Shown: positions 33,941 to 41,967 of the stretch, one piece after another
Layout: each line of letters starts with the position of its first letter
Numbering within the stretch: position 1 is the first letter of the stretch
Source: Lachnospiraceae bacterium
GTDB lineage: Bacteria; Bacillota; Clostridia; Lachnospirales; Lachnospiraceae
Assembly (NCBI GenBank): GCA_029219245.1
Contig: JAQXTA010000054.1
Span: 1 to 41,967, forward strand
Direction of reading: 5' to 3'
Length of the DNA: 41,967 nt
Notes under the pieces: model-generated
The model's database searches: none
The model's input: the letters and a program-made list of their open reading frames with translations, nothing else
Told to the model about the DNA's origin: nothing
Translations under genes and position numbers: made by a program

Positions 33941-34717
33941 TCAAGCTGATGGCTCTACATTTTTCCGATAAATAATGTCCAATCCTTTTAGGGTAAGTTC
34001 ATTATCATAAATAATTTTTTTCTTACAATAAGGCACGATACAGCCCGCCAGACCACCTGTGGCAACTACATCTGCCTGATAGCCAAGTTCTTCCCATATA
34101 CGTTCAATCATGCCATCCATACAAGCCGCCTGCCCCATGATAATACCACTTTTCATGCAATCAATGGTATTCGTACCGATGATTTTCTTAGGTGCTTCCA
34201 GACTGATTCTCGGCAACTGGGAAGTACGATTTACCAGTGACTCTAACGATACCTTAACACCCGGCAGAATCATACCGCCAATGTAATTTTTCTTGTTATC
34301 TACAACACTGATGGTTGTTGCCGTACCCATATCAATCATAATAATCGGTGCCCCATAGTAATGCAGTCCCGCTACCGCGTTGACAATCAAATCGGCACCC
34401 ACCTGTCCCGGATTATCCATCAGAATGTTCAGTCCGGTCTTTACACCAGGCCCGACCAAAAGCGGTGTGATATGCAGAAGCTTCTCCATGGAAGCACGCA
34501 CGATATTATTAAGCGGCGGCACTACCGAAGCGATAATACAGCCTGTTATTTCTTCCATTTTAATCTGATACAAATCCAAAAGTGTCTTGAATTCTACCAC
34601 ATATTCCAATTCTGTTTTGGAAATATCCGTAGAAACTCTTTCCACAAAATAGATTTTTTCTTCTTCGATGCAACCGATAACAATATTGGTATTCCCAATG
34701 TCTACTGCTAAAATCAT
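33941..34717 (-). CDS. coaX: Type III pantothenate kinase
   Basis: This 258-residue ASKHA-fold kinase phosphorylates pantothenate, the first step of coenzyme A synthesis. It has the P-loop DIGNTNIVIG at 5-14, the pantothenate-site GADLIVNAV, and DMGTATTISVV with its acidic residue. Unlike type I and II kinases, this type is not inhibited by CoA in characterised cases. The ATG at 34715-34717 has GGAG 6 nt upstream and gives the exact family N-terminus; another ATG lies four codons earlier. It sits between panT and coaBC. Confidence 0.95.
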   Translation of the reverse strand: MILAVDIGNTNIVIGCIEEEKIYFVERVSTDISKTELEYVVEFKTLLDLYQIKMEEITGCIIASVVPPLNNIVRASMEKLLHITPLLVGPGVKTGLNILMDNPGQVGADLIVNAVAGLHYYGAPIIMIDMGTATTISVVDNKKNYIGGMILPGVKVSLESLVNRTSQLPRISLEAPKKIIGTNTIDCMKSGIIMGQAACMDGMIERIWEELGYQADVVATGGLAGCIVPYCKKKIIYDNELTLKGLDIIYRKNVEPSA

Positions 34718-34755
34718 ATTCTTCTCCATTCCAAGAGTTTTCTTTATCTCAAATC

Positions 34756-35568
34756 TTATTTAATCGGTTTCACTTTGGTCAATGCCAGTCCTACACCAGC
34801 TACCAGAATTGCTGCCACCGTAGCTTCTACGACACCGTTAAAGCTGACAACTCCCATAATAACATCAATAACCGCATCTCCTGCAATACCGAGTGCCTGT
34901 GCATAAGCATCTTTATATAGAATAAAAATGCCGCTCATAACTAACAAGGTATTGGTAAAAGCACCGGTCAGTCCGGCATAAGCAAGGCCAATGGTCGTGG
35001 AAGCCTTTTTCTGCAGAACAACTGTTAAAACAACAAACAATACAACACCAACTGCAAGACCTGCTACGGTACCAATCATTACTGCTGTATCCGACTCGAT
35101 TAAATTCATAATAAATGCTCTTACGGAAATACATAAGATAATGGACATAACCGCATTTAATACAACACGCCATACTTTCTGTTCACTCTTTAAGAGATTC
35201 CGAATCAGAACGAAAACAAAGTAAGGAACCACGCCAACCAGAATTCTTGGTACAAAACAGATGTACAGACTCTTAAAGACACCTGAGATACCAATCATAT
35301 TCGCTGCAAGAACCGGTGAAAACACAAATGCCGATGCAGTGGCTGCCTTAAAGGTGTTGTTGATAAAGCTTGTTAATCCAAATACGAATCCTAAAAATGC
35401 ACCTTTTTTCGGTCCTAAAAATAGTGCTCCAAGGATAACCGGGATATGGATAACCGTTGCATTGATAACAACTAATGGAATATATCCCAGTGGCGTGAAT
35501 GCCATTATAATAATAATGGCGGTGAACAGTGCTGTCAGCACAAGTTCATAAGTTTTTTCATTTTTCAT
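34756..35568 (-). CDS. panT: ECF transporter S component, probably pantothenate-specific
   Basis: This 270-residue membrane protein has about six to seven helices. It carries the S-component N-terminal helix with LTALFTAIIIIMA, where small residues contact the shared EcfT subunit, and VIHIPVILGALFLGPKKGAFLGFVFGL, typical of this family. Specificity for pantothenate is inferred from its place directly upstream of coaX and coaBC. The EcfA1A2T module is not in the window, so it must be a group II system. The ATG at 35566-35568 has AGGAGG about 9 nt upstream, preferred over an earlier in-frame ATG that overlaps the promoter. Confidence 0.82.
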   Translation of the reverse strand: MKNEKTYELVLTALFTAIIIIMAFTPLGYIPLVVINATVIHIPVILGALFLGPKKGAFLGFVFGLTSFINNTFKAATASAFVFSPVLAANMIGISGVFKSLYICFVPRILVGVVPYFVFVLIRNLLKSEQKVWRVVLNAVMSIILCISVRAFIMNLIESDTAVMIGTVAGLAVGVVLFVVLTVVLQKKASTTIGLAYAGLTGAFTNTLLVMSGIFILYKDAYAQALGIAGDAVIDVIMGVVSFNGVVEATVAAILVAGVGLALTKVKPIK

Positions 35569-35617
35569 AGTACGTTTCCTCCTGTTATTATTCTCATATG
35601 AGATACAATACGGTGTA

Positions 35618-35646
35618 ATCATACCACATTGATATTTTTTTGACAA
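35618..35646 (-). promoter_or_regulatory. SigA-type promoter of panT-coaX-coaBC
   Basis: On the minus strand TTGTCA (35641-35646) and TATGAT (35618-35623) are separated by 17 bp, with TGG just before the -10. Initiation would be about 45 nt before the panT start. Confidence 0.75.
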
Positions 35647-35650
35647 TACT

Positions 35651-36010
35651 AAAAAAGGTTCGCTTCAGCAACTGTGCAAAGGCTGAGGAAAGATTAAAGA
35701 CCACTCCTAATTCGGAGTGTGCCTTGAATGCTCTTGCGATAGACACCCCCTTGGAATACGCAAGGCTTTACCTTGACTAAACTATGCAGATGTGAATTGA
35801 TGCAAAGGATTCGTTAGCAATTTCTTGCTCAGATTCGAAATTGGAAATCTCGGTTGGTTTGAAAACCACTATCTGCTCTCAAAATGCTCTCAATGCTCTG
35901 GCAATAGATGAGCCTTCAGAATGTGTGCACTTATCGAACAAGCACATCATAATCAATGCAGTCCATTTTGTTAAGTACGCATAGCATGAAAATAAATGCG
36001 AACCTTTTTT
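35651..36010. repeat. 360-bp non-coding element with 13-bp inverted ends
   Basis: AAAAAAGGTTCGC (35651-35663) is the exact reverse complement of the sequence at 35998-36010. The interior has no intact gene. It has two related segments about 164 bp apart (35727-35744 and 35891-35908, 15 of 18 bases equal) and several small hairpins (for example ACTCC/GGAGT, AGCAA/TTGCT, GGTT/AACC). On the plus strand both related segments lie in frames reading ALNALAID, broken by stops. It could be a decayed repeat element, a MITE-like insertion or a structured RNA closed by its ends. It fills most of the 440-bp gap between panT and the SDR gene and overlaps the SDR stop codon. Confidence 0.6.
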
Positions 36011-36782
36011 ATTTCTGCATATAATATACAAACCTTCTGACAAAACATCTCGGGAAAAAACGAATTGCCATAATGGCTATTCTATTTTTTCTGCTCGGTA
36101 TCGCAACTACCTTTTTGTGCATCAGAACTTCATAGCCGTATTCTGCAATACAACGTGCGGACGTCCTTTCAAATGACTTAAACAATCTGGATTTACCAAG
36201 CTCAGCATTCTTTGCGAAACCGGTATTGGTCGGTCCCGGACAAAGTGCCGTTACCGATACGCCTGTTCCCTGTAATTCTACAGAAAGTGCTTCGGTAAAA
36301 GAAAGCACATATGCTTTCGTTGCATAATAGACAGACATCATAGCTCCGGGCATAAACGCTGCTACGGAAGCCACATTTAATATTTTACCCTGTCTCTTTT
36401 CTATCATCGGTTTTAAAAACAGATAGGTTAGCTGTGTCAATGCGGCAATATTTACCTGCAGCATAGCATACTGCTTCTCCCAATTACTGTTCGCGAACTT
36501 TCCAAAATCACCGAATCCGGCATCATTTATCAACACATCCACATGCAGTTTCTTTTCCTGAACATACTCCCAGATGCGCTTGGCAGCATCCTTCTTTCCC
36601 AGATCCTGTGCACAGACATATACCTGAATACCGTATGTTTTCTCCAGTTTCTCCTTCATAATATAGAGTTTGCCTTCACTTCTGGCTACCAGAATCAAAT
36701 GATAACCCTCACTCGCAAAAATCTTGGAAAACTCATAGCCAAGTCCGCCAGATGCTCCCGTAATCAATGCTGTCTTTCTCAT
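36009..36782 (-). CDS. Short-chain dehydrogenase/reductase family protein
   Basis: This 257-residue NAD(P)-dependent oxidoreductase has the cofactor motif TGASGGLGYEF (8-18), NDAGFGDFG in place of the common NNAG, the catalytic Ser in LNVASVAAF and YYATKAY for Tyr/Lys. It resembles the DltE/YqjQ-like group, with a C-terminal stretch rich in Arg and Phe. I chose the ATG at 36780-36782 (AAGGA about 8 nt upstream); an ATG six codons earlier is possible. The substrate is unknown and the gene stands alone. Confidence 0.85.
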   Translation of the reverse strand: MRKTALITGASGGLGYEFSKIFASEGYHLILVARSEGKLYIMKEKLEKTYGIQVYVCAQDLGKKDAAKRIWEYVQEKKLHVDVLINDAGFGDFGKFANSNWEKQYAMLQVNIAALTQLTYLFLKPMIEKRQGKILNVASVAAFMPGAMMSVYYATKAYVLSFTEALSVELQGTGVSVTALCPGPTNTGFAKNAELGKSRLFKSFERTSARCIAEYGYEVLMHKKVVAIPSRKNRIAIMAIRFFPRCFVRRFVYYMQK

Positions 36783-36826
36783 ATTCCTATTCCTTTCCAT
36801 GATACACTTACTCTCTTAATAGAAAT

Positions 36827-36835
36827 ATTATAGCA
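36827..36835 (-). promoter_or_regulatory. Extended -10 promoter of the SDR gene
   Basis: On the minus strand TGCTATAAT forms an extended -10 element about 45 nt before the start. No good -35 hexamer is visible, which is usual for extended -10 promoters. Confidence 0.6.
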
Positions 36836-36878
36836 CAAATACGGTTGAGTATACACCTAAACTGTTACCATTATAAAA

Positions 36879-37589
36879 TCAGGAAGCTCCCAGATATGCC
36901 TTGCGTACCGCATCATCATTCAGGAGTTCTTTTCCGGTGCCCTTTGTCACAATACGACCAGTTTCCAGTACATACCCCCTATGGGCAACGGAAAGCGCCA
37001 TCTGCGCATTCTGTTCTACCAGAAGAATAGTTGTACCAGACTTGTTCAGTTCCTCAATAATCTGGAAAATCTGCTCTACCAGAATCGGTGCAAGTCCCAT
37101 GGAAGGTTCATCTAACATGATTAACTTTGGCTTGGACATCAAAGCACGCCCAATAGCTAACATCTGCTGCTCACCACCGGAAAGCGTACCTGCCACCTGT
37201 CTATATCTCTCCTTCAGACGGGGAAATCGTTCATAAACATTGGCGATTGCATCGGCAGCCTCCGGGCCGGAACGGGTATATGCACCCATTTCCAGATTTT
37301 CCTGTACGGTAAGTTGTAAGAAAATACGTCTTCCCTCCGGGCAAAGTGCCATGCCTTTACTGACAATTCTATGTGCCGGAACACCGACCAGCGAACTGCC
37401 TTCAAATTCTATACTGCCGCTTGTCGGTTTTAAGAGTCCGGCAATCGTATTCAGCGTTGTCGATTTGCCCGCTCCGTTTGCACCGATTAACGTAACAATC
37501 TCTCCCTCATTTACTTCAAAGGAGATTCCTTTAATTGCATGAATACTACCGTAGGAAACATGGATATTATCAACTTTCAACAGGCTCAT
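36879..37589 (-). CDS. livF: Branched-chain amino acid ABC transporter, ATP-binding protein LivF
   Basis: This 236-residue ATPase has Walker A GANGAGKST, signature LSGGEQQ, Walker B LIMLDEPSMGL and the switch region LLVEQNAQMAL, all typical of LivF. It is the last gene of the livKHMGF unit, 3 bp after livG. LivF and LivG form a heterodimer that drives import through LivH-LivM. No terminator with a good T-run is visible after it before the SDR promoter region. Confidence 0.95.
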   Translation of the reverse strand: MSLLKVDNIHVSYGSIHAIKGISFEVNEGEIVTLIGANGAGKSTTLNTIAGLLKPTSGSIEFEGSSLVGVPAHRIVSKGMALCPEGRRIFLQLTVQENLEMGAYTRSGPEAADAIANVYERFPRLKERYRQVAGTLSGGEQQMLAIGRALMSKPKLIMLDEPSMGLAPILVEQIFQIIEELNKSGTTILLVEQNAQMALSVAHRGYVLETGRIVTKGTGKELLNDDAVRKAYLGAS

Positions 37590-37592
37590 GAC

Positions 37593-38387
37593 CTAAACCT
37601 CCTTCTTCTTACCAAGATAAGCTTCAATTACCTGCGGATTGCTCTGTATCTGCGACGGATTGCCCTGCGCAATAATTTTTCCGAAGTTAAGCACCGCTAT
37701 GTTTTCACAAATCCCCATGACAAGACTCATATCATGCTCAATGAGCAATACTGCTATTTGGAATTTATCTCTGATTTTTCTGATATTTTCCATAAGTTCT
37801 GCCGTTTCTGACGGATTCATGCCAGCTGCCGGTTCGTCGAGAAGAAGAAGCTTCGGTTCTGTTGCCAGTGCACGTACAATTTCCAGACGACGCTGTGCGC
37901 CGTAAGGAAGCGAGCCAGCCGTAGCATTTGCCAGATCCTGCATATCAAAAATAGATAAAAGCTCCAGTGCCTCATTGTGGATTCTTTTTTCTTCACTCCA
38001 ATATTTGGGAAGTCGGAAAATGCCGCTCCACATACCATACTTTGTATGATTATGTAAACCAATTTTCACATTATCTTCCACACTCAGTTTATCAAACAAT
38101 CGTATATTCTGAAAAGTACGGGCAATCCCCGCCTTATTGACCTGTATCGTATTCATACCGCTTGTATCTTTTCCGTCTAACAGTATTTTGCCTCTGGTCG
38201 GCTGATAAACCTTTGTCAAAAGATTGAATACTGTTGTTTTTCCGGCACCATTTGGTCCAATCAGACCTGCAATTTCACTTGCATGAATGACCATGTTAAA
38301 ATCATCTACTGCGGTCAGTCCGCCAAAATCAATACCTAATCGGAAAACTTCCAGAACAGGACAGCCTGCTTTTTCTTTTTCACTCAT
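37593..38387 (-). CDS. livG: Branched-chain amino acid ABC transporter, ATP-binding protein LivG
   Basis: This 264-residue ATPase has Walker A GPNGAGKTT, the LivG-type signature region SLPYGAQRRLEI, Walker B LLLLDEPAAGMNPSE and the switch His in LIEHDMSLVMG. The ARTFQNIRLF segment after the Q-loop is typical of LivG. It starts directly after the livM stop with no gap, and GGAGG within the end of livM acts as its ribosome binding site. Confidence 0.95.
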   Translation of the reverse strand: MSEKEKAGCPVLEVFRLGIDFGGLTAVDDFNMVIHASEIAGLIGPNGAGKTTVFNLLTKVYQPTRGKILLDGKDTSGMNTIQVNKAGIARTFQNIRLFDKLSVEDNVKIGLHNHTKYGMWSGIFRLPKYWSEEKRIHNEALELLSIFDMQDLANATAGSLPYGAQRRLEIVRALATEPKLLLLDEPAAGMNPSETAELMENIRKIRDKFQIAVLLIEHDMSLVMGICENIAVLNFGKIIAQGNPSQIQSNPQVIEAYLGKKKEV

Positions 38388-39446
38388 TTATTTGTCCTCC
38401 TCTGCCACTTTTTTTCTTGAAAAGACGGAGCCAAACTTGGCAAGAATTTCCTTTGCTTTCTGATTATTTGTACAAATCATAATCAGAATCAATACAATTG
38501 CATACACCAACATCCGGTAATCCTGAAATTGTCTTAACATTTCCGGAAGCACCGTAAGAACTGCCGCTGCGATAATGGAACCTCGCAAATTACCGATTCC
38601 ACCAAGTACAACGAATACCAGAATCAGAATGGATGTATTAAAATCAAATTTCTTGGGAACTACCGTCGAGTAGTTTAGTGCATATAAGGCTCCTGCAGCC
38701 CCTGCCATGGCAGCAGAAGTTACAAATGCCATCAATTTATATTTCGTTATATTTAATCCGCAGGATTCCGCTGCAATCCGGTTATCTCTAATCGCCTGCA
38801 CAGCGCGTCCCGACCGGCTGTTTACCAGATTCTGAATCACAAAAAGAACCACAAACACCAGAAGGATACCACTTACAAAAGTAGAAAGTTTCTGGATGCC
38901 CAAAGCTCCCATAGGACCATTTATAATAACGGTTCCATCCGCTTCCATTCCCATTGCATTTGCATCTTTCATGCTGAAATGAAGTCCATGATTATCCACA
39001 CCAACATAAAGACAATTTAAAACATTTTTAATAATCTCGCCAAATGCTAATGTCACAATAGCGAGATAATCTCCCCGCAGACGAAGTACCGGAATACCGA
39101 TAATCGTACCTGCTAATGCTGCAATCAAAGCTCCCATTACCATTGCTATCAACAATCGAAGCGGCGAAGCCTCCACCGTTCCCTGTAAGCTTGTTGCAAC
39201 AACAACCCCACTAAAAGCGCCTACACTCATAAATCCTGCATGGCCTAAACTCAATTCTCCTGAAATGCCTACGACCAGATTCAGGGAAAGTGCCATAACA
39301 ATGTATGCACAGATAGGAATCAACTGACCGGAAAAGGAACTGCTCAATTTTCCCATCGAAAGCAGACATTGAAAGACCAGGAAAAATACCAGTATAATGC
39401 TATAATTGATAAAACTGCTACGTGTGCTTTCGGAAATTTTCTTCAT
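38388..39446 (-). CDS. livM: Branched-chain amino acid ABC transporter, permease LivM
   Basis: This 352-residue permease has about ten hydrophobic segments and the LivM blocks SLNLVVGISGELSLGHAGFM and GDYLAIVTLAFGEIIK. The cytoplasmic coupling loop is around SGRAVQAIRDNRIAAESCGLN. I chose the ATG at 39444-39446 with AGGTGG 5 nt upstream; the frame also opens at a GTG three codons earlier, directly after the livH stop. It pairs with LivH to form the membrane channel. Confidence 0.93.
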   Translation of the reverse strand: MKKISESTRSSFINYSIILVFFLVFQCLLSMGKLSSSFSGQLIPICAYIVMALSLNLVVGISGELSLGHAGFMSVGAFSGVVVATSLQGTVEASPLRLLIAMVMGALIAALAGTIIGIPVLRLRGDYLAIVTLAFGEIIKNVLNCLYVGVDNHGLHFSMKDANAMGMEADGTVIINGPMGALGIQKLSTFVSGILLVFVVLFVIQNLVNSRSGRAVQAIRDNRIAAESCGLNITKYKLMAFVTSAAMAGAAGALYALNYSTVVPKKFDFNTSILILVFVVLGGIGNLRGSIIAAAVLTVLPEMLRQFQDYRMLVYAIVLILIMICTNNQKAKEILAKFGSVFSRKKVAEEDK

Positions 39447-39455
39447 AAATCCCAC

Positions 39456-40325
39456 CTACACTTTCTCATTGACTTTTTTGCCAAGCAGACCGGTCGGCTT
39501 AACAATTAATACAATAATCAACACTGCAAATACAATGGCATCAGACAATTGTGTAGAAATATAAGCTTTTCCAAAAATTTCAATAATACCAAGTAAAATA
39601 CCTCCAAGCATAGCACCCGGAATTGAACCAATACCACCAAACACGGCTGCCGTAAATGCTTTAATACCCGGCATGGCACCTGTCGTCGGCATCAAGGTCG
39701 GATAAGCAGAACAAAGCAGCACACCTGCAATGGCAGCCAGACCGGAGCCAATGGCAAACGTAAGCGAAATCGTAGCATTGACATTGATTCCCATTAGTTG
39801 TGCTGCATCCTTATCTTCGGATACCGCACGCATTGCCTTACCCATTTTGGTTTTACCGGTAAACAAGGTAAGTGCCACCATAATTACAATACATGCCAAA
39901 ATAGTAACCAGTGTTACCGAAGAAATCTGTAAGTCTCCTATAACAAGAGTTGGAAGCGTTACCATGTTGGGAAACGCTTTCGGATTGGAAGACCAGATAA
40001 GCAGTGCCGCATTCTGCAGAAAATAAGAAACACCGATTGCCGTAATCAGAACTGCCAGTGAAGTAGCATTTCTAAGCGGCTTATAAGCTAACCTTTCAAT
40101 CACAATCCCCAGTATGGTACATATAAATATGGAAAATAATACTGACGGAATGGCGGGCCATCCCATATAACTGGTAGCACAAAAAGCCATGTAACCGCCT
40201 ACCATAATGACATCACCATGTGCAAAATTCAACATCATTGCAATACCGTAAACCATTGTATAACCTAATGCAATAATCGCATATACACTGCCAAGGCTGA
40301 TACCGTTAATCAGATAGTTTAACAT
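39456..40325 (-). CDS. livH: Branched-chain amino acid ABC transporter, permease LivH
   Basis: This 289-residue permease has about eight transmembrane helices. The LivH signatures are LGSVYAIIALGYTMVYGIAMMLNFAHGD at the N-terminus and GKAMRAVSEDKDAAQLMGIN in the coupling loop. GAGG lies 7 nt before the start. It follows livK after an 88-bp gap with a hairpin that may lower its expression relative to the binding protein. Confidence 0.95.
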   Translation of the reverse strand: MLNYLINGISLGSVYAIIALGYTMVYGIAMMLNFAHGDVIMVGGYMAFCATSYMGWPAIPSVLFSIFICTILGIVIERLAYKPLRNATSLAVLITAIGVSYFLQNAALLIWSSNPKAFPNMVTLPTLVIGDLQISSVTLVTILACIVIMVALTLFTGKTKMGKAMRAVSEDKDAAQLMGINVNATISLTFAIGSGLAAIAGVLLCSAYPTLMPTTGAMPGIKAFTAAVFGGIGSIPGAMLGGILLGIIEIFGKAYISTQLSDAIVFAVLIIVLIVKPTGLLGKKVNEKV

Positions 40326-40363
40326 ATTAAAACCTCACTTCTTCCCTTCCTATAATTAAGGAA

Positions 40364-40392
40364 AAGGGGCTGCCATCAAAAGACAGCCCCTT
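40364..40392 (-). terminator. Partial terminator/processing hairpin between livK and livH
   Basis: AAGGGGCTG and CAGCCCCTT form a 9-bp stem around an 11-nt loop; on the minus strand only TT-CC follows. The weak T-run suggests partial read-through or mRNA protection, giving more LivK than channel subunits. Confidence 0.6.
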
Positions 40393-40413
40393 CTTTCATA
40401 CTTTAAAGAATCC

Positions 40414-41694
40414 TTATAAACCTACATATGCGCCATCTTTAATAACAACTGCTCTAGGTGCTTTGTTTACTTCACCTTCTGCGGTCCATGTCATGCCTTC
40501 GCCTGTTATACCATCAACAGAAAATGCGGAATCAGAGAATACGGAAATCAGGATTTCACATAAGTCTGCATAGGACAAACCATCCACATTCAAACCGCCG
40601 TTTTTCTCTGCATAATAGCTCAATGCTGTATAAATTGCATAAGGGCAGTCATAACCATCTGCTGCAAACTGAGAAGGAACTTCACCATAAGCATCCTGAT
40701 ATTTTGTAACAAAGGAAACGGTTGCATCATCGGTTGCATCTGCTGAGAATGGTGTTAATAACATAACACCTTCTGCAAGGGATGTATCAAATCCTTCAAG
40801 AGAAAGGATACCATCCATACCATCTACACCAAACATTTTGACATCATAACTCATAGATGCTGCCTGCTGCATAATTAAGGATGCCGGTGTATAATAAATT
40901 GGCAGGAAAATCAATTCCGCTCCGGCCTTCTGAGCTTCTGTCAACTGTACGGAGAAATCGTTTGCCGTATCATCTGTAAAAGTAGTAACCGAAACGACTT
41001 CTAAGCCAAGTTCATCAGCTGCAGTCTGGAATGTCTGATAAATACCCGTTGAATAAGCATCCGAGTTATTATAGATAACTGCAACCTTCTCTGCTAATCC
41101 ATTATCGGAAATATACTGTGCCGATGCAGAACCCTGATTCGGGTCAGAGAAGCACAACTGGAATACATTGTCTTTTCCTTCGGTAACAGAAGTTGCAGAA
41201 GCAGAAGGTGTCAGCATAAACATACGGTCTGCATTTGCTTCGGAAGCAACTGCTACACAAGGAGTTGTTGTTACACAACCAACAATTGCCTGTGCACCCC
41301 AGTCTTTTAAGTTGTTGTATGCATTTACAGATTTTTCAGCATCGTGTTCATCATCCTGTGCATCAAACTCAACCTGAAAATCAGGACTGATTGCATTGAT
41401 TTCTTCTACTGCAATAGAAGCACCATTGCTTGCAGAAGTACCATACAAAGCAGCTGCACCTGTTAACGGTCCGATAAATCCTAACTTCAAAGTACCCGTT
41501 AAACCACCTTCACCAGAAGCAGTTTCCTCTCCTGCCTCAGTGTCGGCAGCTTCGGTTTCAGCTTCTGCTGTTTCCTCTTGCGTAGTTTCTTCTGTTGCTG
41601 TTGTACCGGTACTTTCCGATGAACTGCCGCCACATGCTGTCAGGGAAAATACCATGGCTGTCGTAACTAACATTGCCACAATTTTTCTTTTCAT
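40414..41694 (-). CDS. livK: Branched-chain amino acid ABC transporter, substrate-binding lipoprotein LivK
   Basis: This 426-residue type I periplasmic-binding-fold lipoprotein has a signal peptide ending in SLTAC (Cys at about residue 20) and a Glu/Thr/Ala-rich linker to about residue 65. The binding domain then begins LKLGFIGPLTGAAALYG. The segments TPSASATSVTEG and VAVIYNNSDAYSTGIYQTF are typical of Leu/Ile/Val-binding proteins. The ATG at 41692-41694 has GGAGGAG about 7 nt upstream. The ligand may be leucine, isoleucine or valine, or another amide or amino acid as in some family members. Confidence 0.92.
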   Translation of the reverse strand: MKRKIVAMLVTTAMVFSLTACGGSSSESTGTTATEETTQEETAEAETEAADTEAGEETASGEGGLTGTLKLGFIGPLTGAAALYGTSASNGASIAVEEINAISPDFQVEFDAQDDEHDAEKSVNAYNNLKDWGAQAIVGCVTTTPCVAVASEANADRMFMLTPSASATSVTEGKDNVFQLCFSDPNQGSASAQYISDNGLAEKVAVIYNNSDAYSTGIYQTFQTAADELGLEVVSVTTFTDDTANDFSVQLTEAQKAGAELIFLPIYYTPASLIMQQAASMSYDVKMFGVDGMDGILSLEGFDTSLAEGVMLLTPFSADATDDATVSFVTKYQDAYGEVPSQFAADGYDCPYAIYTALSYYAEKNGGLNVDGLSYADLCEILISVFSDSAFSVDGITGEGMTWTAEGEVNKAPRAVVIKDGAYVGL

Positions 41695-41730
41695 AATGTT
41701 CTCCTCCATTTTCCAGAAAATCATTTCCAG

Positions 41731-41768
41731 ATAAAACAAAAATGGCCTTCTCCTCTTTGGAGAAAGCC
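41731..41768 (-). terminator. Leader terminator of livK
   Basis: On the minus strand GGCTTTCTCC and GGAGAAGGCC form a 10-bp stem (one G-U pair) with a 5-nt loop, followed by ATTTTTGTTTTAT. It lies 37 nt before the livK start codon in the livK leader, so it is a possible attenuator. The livK promoter itself was not found with confidence. Confidence 0.65.
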
Positions 41769-41772
41769 ACCT

Positions 41773-41889
41773 TTGACTATCAAAAAATATTTTCTTTATA
41801 TATTGTGTATTTTAGGACACTGTTGCCGGTAGTTTGACAGTGGAATAAGAGAAAAATCTTTGCAGGCCTTGAAAGGCCTGTATTTTTTT
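41773..41889 (+). ncRNA. Candidate small RNA with promoter and terminator
   Basis: TTGACT (41773-41778) and TATATA (41797-41802) are separated by 18 bp. They are followed by an inverted repeat CACTGT/ACAGTG and a strong intrinsic terminator (CAGGCCT/AGGCCTG, loop TGAA, then TATTTTTTT, 41863-41889). The transcript would be about 80 nt and has no start codon with a ribosome binding site. Alternatively the hairpin is the attenuator of the downstream plus-strand gene. This is a sequence-pattern prediction only. Confidence 0.4.
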
Positions 41890-41932
41890 GTCAAATTTTC
41901 TTCATTTTATTGTGGCTATTTGTGTGTATTTA

Positions 41933-41941
41933 TGCTATAAT
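41933..41941 (+). promoter_or_regulatory. Extended -10 promoter of the gene leaving the window
   Basis: TGCTATAAT is a perfect extended -10 element. Initiation near 41948 would put the transcript start right at the GGAGGG (41949-41954) that precedes the ATG at 41962, so the leader is very short. Confidence 0.6.
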
Positions 41942-41961
41942 AAGGTATGGAGGGTTTTGTT

Positions 41962-41967
41962 ATGAAG
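41962..41967 (+). CDS. Start of a plus-strand gene cut by the window end
   Basis: Only ATG AAG is visible. GGAGGG lies 7 nt upstream and an extended -10 promoter precedes it, so a gene very probably starts here. Nothing can be said about its product. It is divergent from livK. Confidence 0.55.

Noticed and set aside
35651..36010. RNase P RNA or tmRNA
   Set aside because: GAGGAAAG is present but the rest of the RNase P core is missing, and no tmRNA tRNA-like ends or tag frame could be found.

Overview
The window reads as a low-to-mid GC Firmicute, most likely a member of the Clostridia close to Lachnospiraceae. The support is the sporulation sigma factor gene sigH at the end of a cysE-cysS-mrnC-rlmB block, a cysteine T-box, consensus SigA-type promoters, strong GGAGG ribosome binding sites, a clostridial-type 4-hydroxybutyrate dehydrogenase and an ECF pantothenate transporter. 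This placement is inferred from gene content; no database was searched. Almost all genes lie on the minus strand.

Region 1 (1-6720) is housekeeping. It holds a broken excisionase-like reading frame, tRNA-Thr(GGT), sigH, a membrane-anchored SGNH hydrolase with a VSGN repeat linker, rlmB, mrnC, cysS and cysE behind a cysteine T-box, and ispF with an unusual CxxCxxC tail.

Region 2 (6731-29293) is a catabolic island. It carries two allantoinase/hydantoinase-type cyclic amidohydrolases, an N-carbamoyl amino acid/allantoate amidohydrolase, a hydantoin-type racemase with both catalytic cysteines, two further M20 amidohydrolases and a GGT-fold acylase lacking the usual glutamate-binding Arg motif. 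It also has a LarA-like racemase, two aminotransferases, an aspartate dehydrogenase, a D-2-hydroxyacid dehydrogenase, an acetolactate synthase-type TPP enzyme, a ferredoxin-nitroreductase fusion, an MBL hydrolase, an IclR regulator, a complete polar amino acid ABC transporter and a TudS-like (thio-desulfidase) protein. The core is an eight-gene minus-strand run (20417 to 10967). A consistent reading is import of a hydantoin, ureide or acyl/carbamoyl amino acid (possibly a thio-derivative), racemisation, ring opening, decarbamoylation, then transamination and reduction to hydroxyacids. The actual substrate cannot be read from the sequence.

Region 3 (29300-36782) holds 4-hydroxybutyrate dehydrogenase, a cytidylate-kinase-like protein, a MATE exporter, a coenzyme A supply cluster (panT-coaX-coaBC), a 360-bp element with 13-bp inverted ends, and an SDR oxidoreductase.

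Region 4 (36879-41694) is a complete branched-chain amino acid type ABC importer (livKHMGF). Upstream of it is a leader hairpin, a possible small RNA on the plus strand, and the first two codons of a divergent gene.

A recurring regulatory theme is a good promoter followed by a short leader with a long hairpin, mostly terminator-like, before the coding start. It is seen at the binding protein, the ABC ATPase and the aminotransferase; livK has the leader hairpin but no convincing promoter. Three of the intergenic regions between divergent genes have overlapping back-to-back promoters.
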